From NCBI RefSeq assembly GCF_001641335.1, contig NZ_LVEM01000005.1, positions 310,001-374,000 on the forward strand: a stretch of DNA of 64,000 nt. The letters run 5' to 3'. The notes below the pieces were generated by a model. It worked only from the letters and a program-made list of their open reading frames with translations, made no database searches and was not told the DNA's origin. Position numbers and translations under genes: made by a program. The DNA comes from Bradyrhizobium stylosanthis (GTDB lineage: Bacteria > Pseudomonadota > Alphaproteobacteria > Rhizobiales > Xanthobacteraceae). This document shows positions 9,243-16,860 of the stretch, in pieces (the stretch's first letter is position 1; every line of letters begins with the position of its first letter).

Positions 9243-10541
9243 ATGAACAGGGAAGCACTCCGTAGGCCGCGCAGTTGCCGCAGGCTCGTATTGCCTTTCA
9301 TTCTCGCCGCGGTCTGGTCGCCCCTGGCATGCGCCGAGGACGTCCAGAAATCCTCCGGCGCAGTAGGCCCGGTCTTCTCGGACAGCGGTCCCGATGCCGA
9401 GCTCTACGGCGCGGCCGCGGGTTATCCGGTCGGCACGCGCGGGACCGCCACCCAGCTCGACAAGCTCGTCGGCGTGTACACCCATTTCGGCGAGATCTAC
9501 CCGTCGCGCCCGGTCGTTCGCGCGACGACGCCCTGGCAATTCAAGCGCGCCCCGGAGCCGCAGATCGCCTACAGTTTCGGTACCGAGCAGCTGACCATCG
9601 CGGACTACCTCAAGCGCAATCCGGTCACGGGGCTTCTGATCGCCCGGGACGACACCATCCTGTACGAGCACTATCAATATGCGCGGACCGACCGCGACCG
9701 TTTCCTGTCGCAGTCCATGGCCAAGACGCTCGTCGGGATGCTGGTCGGGGTCGCGGTGTCGGAGGGGCGGATCAAGTCGATCGACGATCCCGTCTCGACC
9801 TACGTCTCCGGCCTTGCAGGAACGGAGTATGGAAACACATCCATCCGGGCCCTGCTGAACATGTCCTCGGGCGTCGCGTTCTCGGAGGTCTATGACGGGC
9901 AGGATGACATCGCCAGGCTCGGGCGAGCCCTGTTCGTCGACGAGCCCAGGGATCCCGCGGCCGTCGTCGCGCAGTTCAACACGCGCACTGCGCCGGCCGG
10001 CACCAAATGGCACTATGCGAGCGTGGAAACCGAGATCCTCGGCCTGGTCCTGCGCGCCGCCACCGGCACGCCCGTGGCCGATTATCTTCATGACCGGATC
10101 TGGAATGCCATCGGCACCGAAGCGGATGCCTCATGGGCGATCGACGGCACCGGGCAGGAGATTGCGTTCTGCTGCTTCAACGCGACCTTGCGCGACTATG
10201 CGCGCTTTGCCCGCTTGCTCGCACATGACGGCAGCTGGGAAGGGCGCCAGCTGATCCCCCGGCAATGGCTGCTGGATGCCACGACCGTCAGGCCGGACGA
10301 TGGTCATCTCGCACCGCGCGTGGCCACGCCGTTTTTCGGCTACGGCTATCAGGTCTGGCTCCTCCCCGGCGAGCAGCGCCGGTTTGCCCTGCTCGGCATC
10401 CGCGGCCAGGTCATCCTGGTCGATCCGGCCTCGAAGCTCGTCATGGTGCACACCGCCGTTCGCCAGAAGCCGTCCGAGCCGGGCGCCCTCAGGGAGCCGC
10501 TCGCGCTGTGGTCCGCCGTGCTGCAACAGCTCGGGCAATGA
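9243..10541 (+). CDS. Serine hydrolase, beta-lactamase/class C family, exported
   Basis: A signal peptide (RRLVLPFILAAVWSPLACAED) precedes a class C beta-lactamase-related fold. The SxxK catalytic motif is visible as SMAK (Ser158, Lys161), and a Tyr-containing second motif is probably HYAS. Family members include esterases, D-aminopeptidases and 6-aminohexanoate-dimer hydrolase types, so this need not be a true beta-lactamase. The ATG at 9243 has a GGGGAGG site about 10 nt upstream. There is no adjacent ampR-like regulator. Confidence 0.85.
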   Translation: MNREALRRPRSCRRLVLPFILAAVWSPLACAEDVQKSSGAVGPVFSDSGPDAELYGAAAGYPVGTRGTATQLDKLVGVYTHFGEIYPSRPVVRATTPWQFKRAPEPQIAYSFGTEQLTIADYLKRNPVTGLLIARDDTILYEHYQYARTDRDRFLSQSMAKTLVGMLVGVAVSEGRIKSIDDPVSTYVSGLAGTEYGNTSIRALLNMSSGVAFSEVYDGQDDIARLGRALFVDEPRDPAAVVAQFNTRTAPAGTKWHYASVETEILGLVLRAATGTPVADYLHDRIWNAIGTEADASWAIDGTGQEIAFCCFNATLRDYARFARLLAHDGSWEGRQLIPRQWLLDATTVRPDDGHLAPRVATPFFGYGYQVWLLPGEQRRFALLGIRGQVILVDPASKLVMVHTAVRQKPSEPGALREPLALWSAVLQQLGQ

Positions 10542-10567
10542 CGACGGCCGGCAATCTCTTCTGTGGC

Positions 10568-10702
10568 CATCCTTCGAGACGCCCGCCCTTGGCGGGCCCT
10601 CAGGATGAGGACCGAGTGCGTGGCCGCAGTTTCCGCGGGTACCGATACAGCTTAGCTTCATCCTGAGGAGACCGCTGAAGGCGGTCGTCTCGCAGGACGA
10701 GG
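10568..10702. repeat. Palindromic repeat (CATCCTTCGAGACG / TCATCCTGAGGAG type), copy 1
   Basis: Two inverted half-elements (10568-10610 and 10657-10702) carry catccttcgagacgcc with ctcaggatgagg, and cttcatcctgaggag with gtctcgcaggacgagg. Each half folds by itself, and they also pair with each other. A related copy lies at 42010-42128. It occupies most of the gap between the serine hydrolase and TPR genes. Confidence 0.8.
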
Positions 10703-10833
10703 CGCGCGCTCAAGTCGCGCCAAATGGGCTAGTGCCTGGCCGGGACCGGCCGACCGGCAGGCGGCTGCATTGAACCTGCCCGGCTTCCGGGAGCACCAAC
10801 GTCGCGGAAGTCCCCGCGGCGAAGGAGCGCGCG

Positions 10834-11796
10834 ATGAAAGCCCTGAGAGCATCGATCTGTGTCGCGGTCACCGCGCTCGCCCTGAGCCTGTCGCCCGGCG
10901 CGCCGTCCTACGCCCAGGACGATGAGGCCGGCATCGCCACCCGCCAGATGAAGGAGCTCTATCGGGCCGGAAAATACGCCGAAGCGCTGCCGCTCGCCCA
11001 GAAGGCGCTCGCCCTCCGCGAGAAGGAGTTCGGCCCCGACGATGCCAATGTCGCGATGCCGCTGAACGATCTCGGCACGATTCACTACAATCTCGGCCAG
11101 TACGCCGTGGCGGAGCCGCTGTACAAGCGCGCGCTGGTCATCAGGGAGAAGACGCTCGGCCCGGATCATGAGGAAGTCGCCATGGTCCTGAACAATCTGG
11201 GCGATCTCTACCGCGCCGAGGAGCGTTATGCGGAAGCCGAGCCGCTGCTGAAGCGATCGATCGCCATCGACGAGAAGACGATCGGCCCCAACGATCCGTC
11301 AATCGTATTGCCGTTGAGCAATCTCGGCGCCGTCTACAGCAGCCAGGGCCGGTACGATCAGGCCGAGCTGCTGTTCAAGCGGGGACTCGCCGTGCTGCGG
11401 AAAGCGCTCGGCCCGGACGATCCCGAAGCCACCGTGCTGATGAACAATTTGGCCGATACCTACATCAATCTGCATCGCTATGCCGATGCCGAACGGCTGC
11501 TGAAGCGGTCGATGGTCGTGACGGAGAAGGCGTTCGGTCCCGATCACGCCGACATCGCACAGGCGCTCAACAATCTGGCCGCACTCTATGCGCGTCAGGG
11601 GCGTAACGCCGAGGCCGAGCGGCTGTTCAAGCGGTCGGCGGCCACTTTCGAGAAAACCCTCGGTCCCAATCATCCGGATCTCGCCGGTGTTCTGGATAAC
11701 CTCGCCGGTCTCTACAGGGATCAGGGCCGCTATGCCGATGCCCAGCAGGTCATGAAGCGATCGATGGCCATTCGCGGCAAGACGAGGCCGATCTGA
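10834..11796 (+). CDS. Secreted tetratricopeptide-repeat protein (kinesin-light-chain type)
   Basis: After a signal peptide (ICVAVTALALSLSPGAPSYAQ), almost the whole 320-residue protein consists of TPRs with a 42-residue period. Each is marked by NNLGxLYxxQGRYAEAEPLxKR and the linker LGPDHP. About six repeats are visible between residues 35 and 315. It should be a periplasmic protein-interaction scaffold without its own enzymatic domain. The repeats closely resemble those of the TPR-CHAT protein at 29510-32098, suggesting a common origin. Its partner is unknown. Confidence 0.85.
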   Translation: MKALRASICVAVTALALSLSPGAPSYAQDDEAGIATRQMKELYRAGKYAEALPLAQKALALREKEFGPDDANVAMPLNDLGTIHYNLGQYAVAEPLYKRALVIREKTLGPDHEEVAMVLNNLGDLYRAEERYAEAEPLLKRSIAIDEKTIGPNDPSIVLPLSNLGAVYSSQGRYDQAELLFKRGLAVLRKALGPDDPEATVLMNNLADTYINLHRYADAERLLKRSMVVTEKAFGPDHADIAQALNNLAALYARQGRNAEAERLFKRSAATFEKTLGPNHPDLAGVLDNLAGLYRDQGRYADAQQVMKRSMAIRGKTRPI

Positions 11797-11863
11797 GCGG
11801 GTCGGCGAGGCCGGTCGAGACGTCTTTCGTTGAGGGATCATCGCGGATTGCGTTGAGGGGGCC

Positions 11864-12394
11864 ATGACGAAGCACGCGCGACTGCTCAAGATTGTCGTCG
11901 CCCTGACGTGGCTCGGATTGTCTGCGGCAACGGCGGCCGGCGGCCCATCGAAGGACATGTGGAGCGGTGCCTGGACGTTCGAAATGGACCGCCAGGATCG
12001 GCCATGGCTCGCCTTTTCCGACCCGCATGGCAAGACGGTCTTCCGCATCGGCTGCGGTACGCATTTCGAGCTGGATGCGGTCTATCCGGGGGATGCGCCG
12101 AAACAGGAGCACACCGAGGCCTCGATCACGATCGGCAACGGCAAGACACAGATGGATTTCGCCGGCTTCACATACGCAGGTCCCGAGTCCTTCCCGCCGA
12201 ACACGTCGATGTTCAACCAGCCGGACCTCGGGCATCCCGAGCTTGCCGGCGACAAATGGCGCGCGCTGGAAAACCGCGTCCTGGACCTCATGGGGGCCGG
12301 GCAGCCCCTGAAGGTGTCGGCCGAGGGCAAGAGCTACATGCTGCCGCCGGTCAAGGCGCCTCGGTGGCGCGCGCGCTTCCAGAAGGTCTGCTGA
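11864..12394 (+). CDS. Exported protein of unknown function
   Basis: The 176-residue product has a clear signal peptide (LKIVVALTWLGLSAATAAGG). A mature domain of about 150 residues then begins MWSGAWTFEMDRQDRPWLAF. The mature part has two cysteines (RIGCGTHF and the terminal KVC), which could form a disulfide. No family was recognised. It lies 67 nt downstream of the TPR gene on the same strand and could be cotranscribed with it. Confidence 0.7.
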   Translation: MTKHARLLKIVVALTWLGLSAATAAGGPSKDMWSGAWTFEMDRQDRPWLAFSDPHGKTVFRIGCGTHFELDAVYPGDAPKQEHTEASITIGNGKTQMDFAGFTYAGPESFPPNTSMFNQPDLGHPELAGDKWRALENRVLDLMGAGQPLKVSAEGKSYMLPPVKAPRWRARFQKVC

Positions 12395-12410
12395 CGCCCT
12401 GACGGCGAGC

Positions 12411-12444
12411 AGGGGGCACGCGTCGCCCCATAGCCGCTTTTTTT
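12411..12444 (+). terminator. Possible rho-independent terminator
   Basis: A short GGGGC/GCCCC stem is followed 8 nt later by seven T residues (12438-12444), downstream of the exported-protein gene. The stem is short and the spacer is long, so efficiency is doubtful. Confidence 0.35.
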
Positions 12445-12587
12445 ATCGTATTGATGGCTCGACCATGTCGGTATCGACGGGGCTCGATCGTCCTTTGGTG
12501 GACATGTCACGAACGAGCGGTGCATGGACCCCGCACGGGTGAATCGATGTCACCTCGAGCCGTCACAATCGAACCGGAGCAATACCC

Positions 12588-12998
12588 ATGAGGATTACCG
12601 TCGAAACCAGCGTCGCAGCCCCGATCGATCAGGTCTGGCGTGCCTATACGACGCCAGCCGACATCGTGAAGTGGAACGCCGCGTCGGACGACTGGCATAC
12701 GACCAAGGCGACGGTGGACCTGCGGGAAGGCGGCCTGTTCTCGTCCCGCATGGAGGCCAAGGACGGCAGCATGGGCTTCGACTTCGCCGGCACCTACACG
12801 ACGATCGTCGAGCACAAGCTGATTGAATACGCGTTCGGCGAGCGCAAGGCCGAGGTCGAGTTCGTGCCCGGCCCGAAGGGCGTCCTCGTCCGCGTCGTCT
12901 TCGACAGCGAGCCGACGCACTCGGTCGAGCAGCAGCAGGGCGGCTGGCAGGCGATCCTCGACAGTTTTGCACGGTACGTGGAAGCGAAGAAGTCGTGA
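12588..12998 (+). CDS. SRPBCC / AHSA1-type START-like domain protein
   Basis: The 136-residue protein is a single START/Bet-v1-like domain. It opens MRITVETSVAAPIDQVWRAY, contains WHTTKATVDLREGG, and ends with the family's C-terminal helix GGWQAILDSFARYVEAKK. Such proteins bind hydrophobic ligands in a deep cavity; some are polyketide cyclases, and AHSA1 forms contact Hsp90, but no specific role can be read here. No signal peptide is seen, so it is cytosolic. It has no obvious operon partner. Confidence 0.85.
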   Translation: MRITVETSVAAPIDQVWRAYTTPADIVKWNAASDDWHTTKATVDLREGGLFSSRMEAKDGSMGFDFAGTYTTIVEHKLIEYAFGERKAEVEFVPGPKGVLVRVVFDSEPTHSVEQQQGGWQAILDSFARYVEAKKS

Positions 12999-13052
12999 GA
13001 CCTAGCGCGCGGGATGGCTCAGCCCATCCTGCGCGCTGCGGCCCGCGGTGTC

Positions 13053-13313
13053 TCAGTTGCTCAGAGCCCTGAAAGCACTGATGAGGATGAAAGCCCCCAG
13101 CGCATAGGCGAGCGCATTCACGACCCACGCAATCGCAACGCCCATCAAGGCGGAGCCGCCTGTCGCTCCCCAGAAGAAATACGCCGCGGTGATGCCGGGC
13201 CATTCCAGTGACAGGAGCGCGTAGCCGGTCGGCGACTCCAGCACGAGCAGCGCCGACGAGATCAGCGCTCCGATCGCCAATGCGATGATGAGGATCACTT
13301 TCAAGGAGGGCAT
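13053..13313 (-). CDS. Small integral membrane protein of unknown function
   Basis: The 86-residue product (start MPSLKVILIIALAIGAL) has about three hydrophobic helices: residues 4-24, a middle segment around ITAAYFFWGATGG, and a C-terminal helix NALAYALGAFILISAF. Its ATG shares one base with the stop codon of the upstream 66-residue gene (TGATG), indicating translational coupling. No family was recognised. Confidence 0.68.
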   Translation of the reverse strand: MPSLKVILIIALAIGALISSALLVLESPTGYALLSLEWPGITAAYFFWGATGGSALMGVAIAWVVNALAYALGAFILISAFRALSN

Positions 13314-13513
13314 CACAATCCCAGCAGCCCGGCCAAAACCGGAATCAGGAAATAGGCGGCGACTCCGAGCAGAAGCCCCACGACGATCCGCGTCCTGCGG
13401 CCGGGCACCCTGGCATCCAGCCACGCGCCCGCCTTCAGCACGGCCCGTTCGAGCAGTCCCCCGATCAGGGACCTGGCGAGCTCGAACAGCAATTCTCCGA
13501 AAAATTTGGCCAT
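13313..13513 (-). CDS. Small membrane protein of unknown function
   Basis: The 66-residue protein has an amphipathic N-terminal half (MAKFFGELLFELARSLIGGL), a short basic linker (RVPGRRTR) and one C-terminal TM helix (IVVGLLLGVAAYFLIPVLAG). It is translationally coupled to the downstream 86-residue membrane protein through a TGATG overlap, so the pair probably acts together. The function is not recognisable. Confidence 0.62.
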   Translation of the reverse strand: MAKFFGELLFELARSLIGGLLERAVLKAGAWLDARVPGRRTRIVVGLLLGVAAYFLIPVLAGLLGL

Positions 13514-13594
13514 CTCCCGCGATTAGTCTGTTCCATCGCCCCGTGGGTTCAAGCCCTGGCGAGGCCGGCCCGCCGGCGACGTGAGAATGAACGC

Positions 13595-14737
13595 TCAGCG
13601 CTTGCCGAACCATTCTTCGTAGATCCTCTGGTAGGTGTCGTTCTCACGCAGCGCCAGCAGCGCTTCGTTGACATGCTTGCGCAAGGGGCTGCCGGTCGGA
13701 AACACGATGCCGTAGTCTTCCCTGTGGAACATGGTGCCGACGATCCTCGCCAATCCTCTGCCGTCGTGGGTCTCGTAATAGTGCAGTGCGGGCGCATCGA
13801 ACACGACGGCGTCCACCTCCCGGTCGAGCAGGGCATTGTAGAGGTCGTCGACCTTCTCGAACTCGATGACTTCGGCCCTGGCCTCGTGCAGGTAAGTTGC
13901 TGCCGTGCTTCCCCGTGTCGTCCCGACGGGCTTTCCGACGAGATCGCGGGGATCGTTGATCGGTCCCCTGATCTGCTGCACCGTCAGTGACGCCGTCAGC
14001 TGCGCCGTGTAGAACGCCACGAACACGACGCCCGTGAACATCCACAGCACTGCCACGATCCGTGCCATCCAGTGCCGCGGCATTTGATCCGCCTGCGTCG
14101 CCAGCGTGCCCGCGGCCCAGAACATCGCATGGAAGATTCCCGGAAAGTATTTCCTGCTCGGAATGATTCCATCGTGATGGTGCCGTTCCACCAGGAACAT
14201 CAGATGCGCCGGAATGAGGATCAGGAGCAGCGCAATGCCGAGCCAGATCAGGAGCGTGCGGGAGAAGAACAGTCGCATCAGCTCGTGCAGCGGGTTCGGC
14301 TCGACATGGGGCGCGGTGCCGCGGATCAGGATCTGCAGGCCCGAATTCATGATCGGCTGAGAAAAATCGAACCTGTTCTCGCGGTCGGATGTGATCGAGA
14401 CGGCTGCGATGGCGAGATCCGCCCGGCCGCTCTCGACGGCATCGAGCAATTCGCCGACATCCGACATGACGACGTATTCGGTCTCGCGGTTCAGCCGGCT
14501 GCCGATGCTGTTCCAAAGCTCGATGCTGAAGCCGCTCAAAGCTCCGTTTTTCTCGATGACCATGGGAGGGATGACCCTGGTCGCCACCCTGAGCTTGGCG
14601 GTCTCCCCTTCGGCCATGGACCAGGTGATGCACGTGAGCAGCGCCAACACCAGCCCGCGCACGACGTTGGCAGCAAGCGCGCCGCGCAGCCGGACACCGC
14701 CTGCACGAAGCCGGATCGCGAGATCGGGACGGGACAT
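13595..14737 (-). CDS. GluR0-like ligand-gated ion channel (SBP_bac_3 domain split by a two-TM pore)
   Basis: A signal peptide (VVRGLVLALLTCITWSMAEG) is followed by lobe 1 of an amino-acid-binding fold and TM1 (TLLIWLGIALLLILIPAHLM, residues about 160-182). A pore-like re-entrant segment (FHAMFWAAGTLATQ, about 200-218), TM2 ending FYTAQLTASLT, and lobe 2 of the binding fold follow. This S1-M1-P-M2-S2 order is that of prokaryotic ionotropic glutamate receptors. The carboxylate-binding Arg (ITSDRE, about Arg119), a Ser-Thr pair (RGSTAATYL) and an acidic residue (VFDAP, about Asp314) are in the expected ligand-site positions. The TVGYG potassium filter is absent. ATG 14737 has a GGGAGA site; a GTG at 14791 is the longer alternative. 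Selectivity and ligand are open. Confidence 0.85.
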   Translation of the reverse strand: MSRPDLAIRLRAGGVRLRGALAANVVRGLVLALLTCITWSMAEGETAKLRVATRVIPPMVIEKNGALSGFSIELWNSIGSRLNRETEYVVMSDVGELLDAVESGRADLAIAAVSITSDRENRFDFSQPIMNSGLQILIRGTAPHVEPNPLHELMRLFFSRTLLIWLGIALLLILIPAHLMFLVERHHHDGIIPSRKYFPGIFHAMFWAAGTLATQADQMPRHWMARIVAVLWMFTGVVFVAFYTAQLTASLTVQQIRGPINDPRDLVGKPVGTTRGSTAATYLHEARAEVIEFEKVDDLYNALLDREVDAVVFDAPALHYYETHDGRGLARIVGTMFHREDYGIVFPTGSPLRKHVNEALLALRENDTYQRIYEEWFGKR

Positions 14738-14873
14738 CGATGGTCTCCCAGTCGAGAGTCGCGTTGCGGTCGGGAGCTTGCGCCGCTTCACGTCATTGTC
14801 CTTGATCGGTCAAGGATGGGTTTCGCAAGCGCTCAACCCATCCAAACCCGAAGGTGCTGCGATCAGATCGACC

Positions 14874-15677
14874 TCACGCCGCTTTCGTCAGCACGTCCGT
14901 CAGCCAATCCGGCTCGACGATCATGACCGAGTGGCCGGACGTCGTGTTTTCGAGCACGGTCCAGGAACTGTCCGCCTTGCACTCTGCGGCCGCCTTGTCC
15001 ATGGCGGCCGCCTGGAATTTCGGCAAGCGGATGTAGGTCTTCCTGGCGACCTTTTCGCGGGCGCCCGTCAGCTTGACCGGTTGCAGGAACGTGCCGATGG
15101 GGTGCGGCGTGACTTTCGACAACACCCAGGCAACGTCCTTCGGGTCGTTGAAGGACGTCGGAGGAATGGCTTTCGGCGCGGGCCGGCTGATCGCACCTTC
15201 TTCGATCGGGAAGGGGACCAGGTCTCGAAACGCCTGGCCGTCCGCGGGCTTGATGGCGTCGACCCAGACGATGGACGACACCCGGCCTCCGATGCGCTCG
15301 AGCGCGCCCGATGCCGGACAGCCGCCGTAGGAATGGGCAACGAGGCAGATGTCCGTCAGGTCTTCCCATTCGACGAGATTGGCGATGTCGGCAATGTGCG
15401 TGTCGAGCGTGATGTCCTTGTTCAGCAGGTGCGAGCGTTCCGCGAGGCCCGTCAGCGTCAGCGCATAGACGCGATGACCCTGCTTTTGCAGGCGCTCGGT
15501 GACGCGGTGCCAGGACCAGGCGCCGTAATACGCGCCGGGAACGAGCACATAGGTCTTCTGTGCCGATTGCGCGTGGGCCGGACCGATGAATGCGCCCGAC
15601 GCCAATGCCGAGGCCGAACCTGCCGCAGCCCCAAGTCCGCCGAGTAACCTGCGCCGCGTGATGATTGAACGGACCAT
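14874..15677 (-). CDS. Exported alpha/beta hydrolase
   Basis: A twin-arginine-like leader (ITRRRLLGGLGAAAGSASAL, ending AHAQ) precedes an alpha/beta hydrolase domain. The nucleophile elbow is AHSYGG (Ser116). An acid within WVDAIKPADG and a C-terminal His in TSGHSVMI complete a plausible triad. The oxyanion loop VLVPGAYYGAWSW and the overall size match the salicylate-esterase/EstC-like group of bacterial esterases. The substrate is unknown, and the neighbouring channel gene gives no hint. Confidence 0.85.
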   Translation of the reverse strand: MVRSIITRRRLLGGLGAAAGSASALASGAFIGPAHAQSAQKTYVLVPGAYYGAWSWHRVTERLQKQGHRVYALTLTGLAERSHLLNKDITLDTHIADIANLVEWEDLTDICLVAHSYGGCPASGALERIGGRVSSIVWVDAIKPADGQAFRDLVPFPIEEGAISRPAPKAIPPTSFNDPKDVAWVLSKVTPHPIGTFLQPVKLTGAREKVARKTYIRLPKFQAAAMDKAAAECKADSSWTVLENTTSGHSVMIVEPDWLTDVLTKAA

Positions 15678-15985
15678 GCAATGACTCCGTCAGATTGAAT
15701 GATTGATGCTTGAAAAGAATGGACGTGAATGCTCGAGCGGGCCCATCGGGCCCGCTGCGATGATGGCATCATGCGCCTGTTTTGCCCGACGGGTCAAATG
15801 GATTTCGGCAAATCGAAAAGCTCAGTGCACGCAAGACCCGGCTACCGTGCATGGGGCTTCTTCGCAGCGCGTGAGATAGGTTGAGCGCTTGCGAAATCCA
15901 TCAAGCTTCATTTCCACGACCGGATCGAACCAGCGAGAATGACGAGAGGCCCTCGAACCGTTGTGGCTACGGGTTTCGCAACCGT
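15678..15985. other. Intergenic region between hydrolase and GNAT gene
   Basis: No gene is supported in this 308-nt gap. It holds a GC-rich hairpin (cgggcccatcgggcccg, about 15738-15754) and then copy A of a non-coding repeat at 15761-15864. Confidence 0.6.
15761..15864 (+). repeat. Dispersed non-coding repeat, copy A (TGTTTTGCCCGACGG type)
   Basis: This 104-nt stretch aligns base for base with 20433-20538. Shared blocks include ctgttttgcccgacgg, a central caaat...aatcgaaaa part, and a final cggctac-type block leading to tgcatgggg. It is not a consistent reading frame in both copies, so an element or RNA-like unit is more likely than a gene. Confidence 0.75.
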
Positions 15986-16447
15986 TCATCCGATACTGCG
16001 AGCCGAGAGAAGCTGCGATACGCCGGCTTCGTGAGACCAGGGCCGGTTCTCCACCCGCCCAAATCCGATCGTTTCCCAAAACCGGGCAGCGCCATCATTT
16101 CCCGCGTGGACGGAGACAATAGAGACCTTCCCCGCGGCCTCCAGCAGCAAGGCGTCCGCGATCGCCTGGGCGATCCCGCGTCTTCGATAGTGCTGGTGTA
16201 CGTAAAGCCGGCGCATCCGCCACATGGGCAGCAAAGTCGGCGTGGGCTCGTCGGTGATCGCGCCGATCCCCACCAGCCGGCCCTCCGAATGGCAGGCGAA
16301 TATCGCGTGAAACATGGCGCGATCCCCTGTGAATTCCGCGGCCAGGCGGGTCATGTGCGCATGGCCGCCGGCTTTGGCGTCGGCTTCCAGGTCAGGAAAA
16401 GCTTGGGGAATATTGCCGTCGAGGCGTTCGAGGGAGATCATCGTCAT
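15986..16447 (-). CDS. GNAT family N-acetyltransferase
   Basis: The 153-residue protein is a single GNAT domain. The acetyl-CoA-binding motif A is visible as RRLYVHQHYRRRGIAQAIAD (RxxGxA loop), and motif B includes ARFWETIGFGRV. It should transfer an acetyl group from acetyl-CoA to an unidentified amine. It is a stand-alone gene at the border of the AT-richer segment that carries the LRR gene. Confidence 0.85.
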   Translation of the reverse strand: MTMISLERLDGNIPQAFPDLEADAKAGGHAHMTRLAAEFTGDRAMFHAIFACHSEGRLVGIGAITDEPTPTLLPMWRMRRLYVHQHYRRRGIAQAIADALLLEAAGKVSIVSVHAGNDGAARFWETIGFGRVENRPWSHEAGVSQLLSARSIG

Positions 16448-16860
16448 GAAGCAATCACCGCCGGGCGGGCAATCAATCGAGTTTGGCCAGGACGTCCCGG
16501 ATGAAAGGATCCGTGCCGATCAGGTATTGTTGGATGCCGGAGCTATTCTGTGGCTAGTGAGCGGCAGTCGCGCGATGGTGGTCTATTTGGTGGGGAGGAT
16601 CAAGCTGCCACAGGGCAGTCATCTAGGGCGAGCAAAGCGGCATCATTATCCCCTGGACCGAACATAGCCCATTGCTGGCGCGGGCGGACCAACACAATGG
16701 TGAGGACAATCTGTCATGCAAGGCCCTATACATTGAACGTACGACCAGTTAACATTTACAGATAGCTGTCAATAATATTTCTACCTATGGTATATTGCCC
16801 TGCTTTGATGAGACACCCTCGCTCGCTTCGAGAGACTTTTTGGAAAATTGAGGCACACGA
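16448..16860. other. Gene-poor border of the AT-richer island
   Basis: No convincing gene is present. Base composition shifts from GC-rich to AT-rich across this stretch, most clearly after 16690 (ttaacatttacagatagctgtcaataatatttc). The AT-rich part probably holds the promoter of the LRR gene. A minus-strand frame reading IQQYLIGTDPFIRDVLAKLD to a stop near 16474 could be a gene remnant but is too short to call. Confidence 0.45.

Noticed and set aside
16450..16560. Minus-strand fragment ending IQQYLIGTDPFIRDVLAKLD
   Set aside because: Only about 25 codons between stops; it could be a gene remnant but cannot be tied to any family.
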